A program made the translations under genes and the position numbers. A stretch of DNA of 64,000 bases from Albibacillus kandeliae. Its GTDB lineage: Bacteria; Pseudomonadota; Alphaproteobacteria; Rhodobacterales; Rhodobacteraceae. The notes below the pieces were generated by a model. It did no database searches and had not been told where the DNA came from. It saw only the letters and a list, made by a program, of their open reading frames with translations. Below are positions 63,713 to 64,000 of the stretch, piece by piece. Every line of letters begins with the position of its first letter. Within the stretch, counting starts at the first letter, position 1. Location of the stretch: contig NZ_QEHM01000001.1 of assembly GCF_003116585.1 (NCBI RefSeq), positions 248,001 through 312,000 on the forward strand, read 5' to 3'.

Positions 63713-64000
63713 ATGGCAGCGACAGGACCGATATCAGCGAAGCAGCGCAAGATGGCTGCGGGCCGCGAGGCTGCGCCATCGGGCGGTCGCTCGGCGCTGG
63801 CGGCGCTTCGGCTGGGTCTGGCGCGTGCCGCGCGGGACGAACTGGGGATGCCCGTCCTCGTCATCGGGGCGACCCGGTCGCGCGTCGCGCAGGACGGGCT
63901 GGAACAGGTGATGGGCGACGAACGTCTGCTGATCCTGCTGGACGGGCCGGAGGGGCGGGTCGGGGCGGCGGACCTTGACCGCAGCTGCATCGCCGCGCTG
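63713..64000 (+). CDS. 5' part of a gene resembling a FliM/FliN-like motor protein
   Basis: The frame from ATG 63713 runs without stop to the window edge (96 codons): a Lys/Arg/Ala-rich start, then ALRLGLARAARDELGMPVLV and LLILLDGPEGRVGAADLDRS. The LLDGPEGxxGAxxLD pattern recalls FliM-like proteins found after SSS kinases in Rhodobacterales, but this is from memory of the family pattern. A GGCCGGAGGCG precedes the ATG. The rest of the gene lies outside the window. Confidence 0.55.
   Translation, partial: MAATGPISAKQRKMAAGREAAPSGGRSALAALRLGLARAARDELGMPVLVIGATRSRVAQDGLEQVMGDERLLILLDGPEGRVGAADLDRSCIAAL

Overview
The window is about 64 kb of GC-rich chromosome from an alphaproteobacterium, most likely a Rhodobacterales (Roseobacter-group) species. 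The placement rests on gene content and order: a mitochondrial-type complex I accessory subunit (NDUFA12) next to mlaD, a DUF2155 gene, aat and accC-accB; a Zur/ZnuABC locus; an RHH-less PutA opposite an Lrp-type regulator; and a sensor kinase with a sodium/solute-symporter sensor domain. The genus cannot be told from the sequence alone. No plasmid, phage or IS gene, CRISPR array or rRNA was seen. There is one tRNA gene, tRNA-Leu(UAA).

Layout. 1-8.6 kb: end of a molybdenum hydroxylase gene, a DUF2235 hydrolase, an SDR, a thioesterase, metF divergent from metR, a ketopantoate-reductase-like gene, a CurA-like reductase, suhB, a GFA protein and a rhomboid protease. 8.8-13.4 kb: putA with its probable regulator and a TPR lipoprotein-like or periplasmic protein. 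13.4-20.2 kb: tRNA-Leu followed by a translationally coupled catalase-like / unknown / DyP-peroxidase trio, facing a 1063-residue cyclase-ATPase regulator. 20.4-21.3 kb: an SMP-30-like lactonase, then about 650 bp without a recognisable gene. 22-37.4 kb: a peptide and amino-acid salvage region with three M20 peptidases, one M81 (MlrC-like) peptidase, a Dpp-type ABC importer, an IclR regulator, a hydroxyacid dehydrogenase and the 5-oxoprolinase subunits PxpB, PxpC and PxpA. 37.4-40.6 kb: zinc uptake (znuB-znuC-zur divergent from znuA) with a palindromic Zur box. 40.6-43.5 kb: an SqrR/BigR-like repressor with a matching operator, then clpP and clpX. 43.6-47.1 kb: a small membrane-anchored protein, two divergent Rid-family genes and a secreted beta-propeller. 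47.2-51 kb: NDUFA12, mlaD, DUF2155 and, converging on them, accB-accC-aat. 51-58.6 kb: an acyl-CoA ligase, a small unknown gene and a Liv-type ABC importer. 58.8-64 kb: an ScfR-type regulator, then response regulator / small membrane protein / SSS-histidine kinase, and the 5' end of a gene that resembles a FliM-like protein.

How the parts work together. The 22-37 kb region reads as one catabolic theme: import of small peptides by the Dpp-type transporter, amide or peptide cleavage by M20 and M81 enzymes, and conversion of released pyroglutamate to glutamate by PxpABC, probably under IclR control. The 13.9-20.2 kb block is the least explained part: two haem peroxidase-type enzymes sandwich an unrecognised protein that may share the DyP-like ferredoxin fold, beside a class III cyclase-STAND-like ATPase with unusual nucleotide-specificity residues. 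All functions are inferred by reading the translated sequences; no database search was run.
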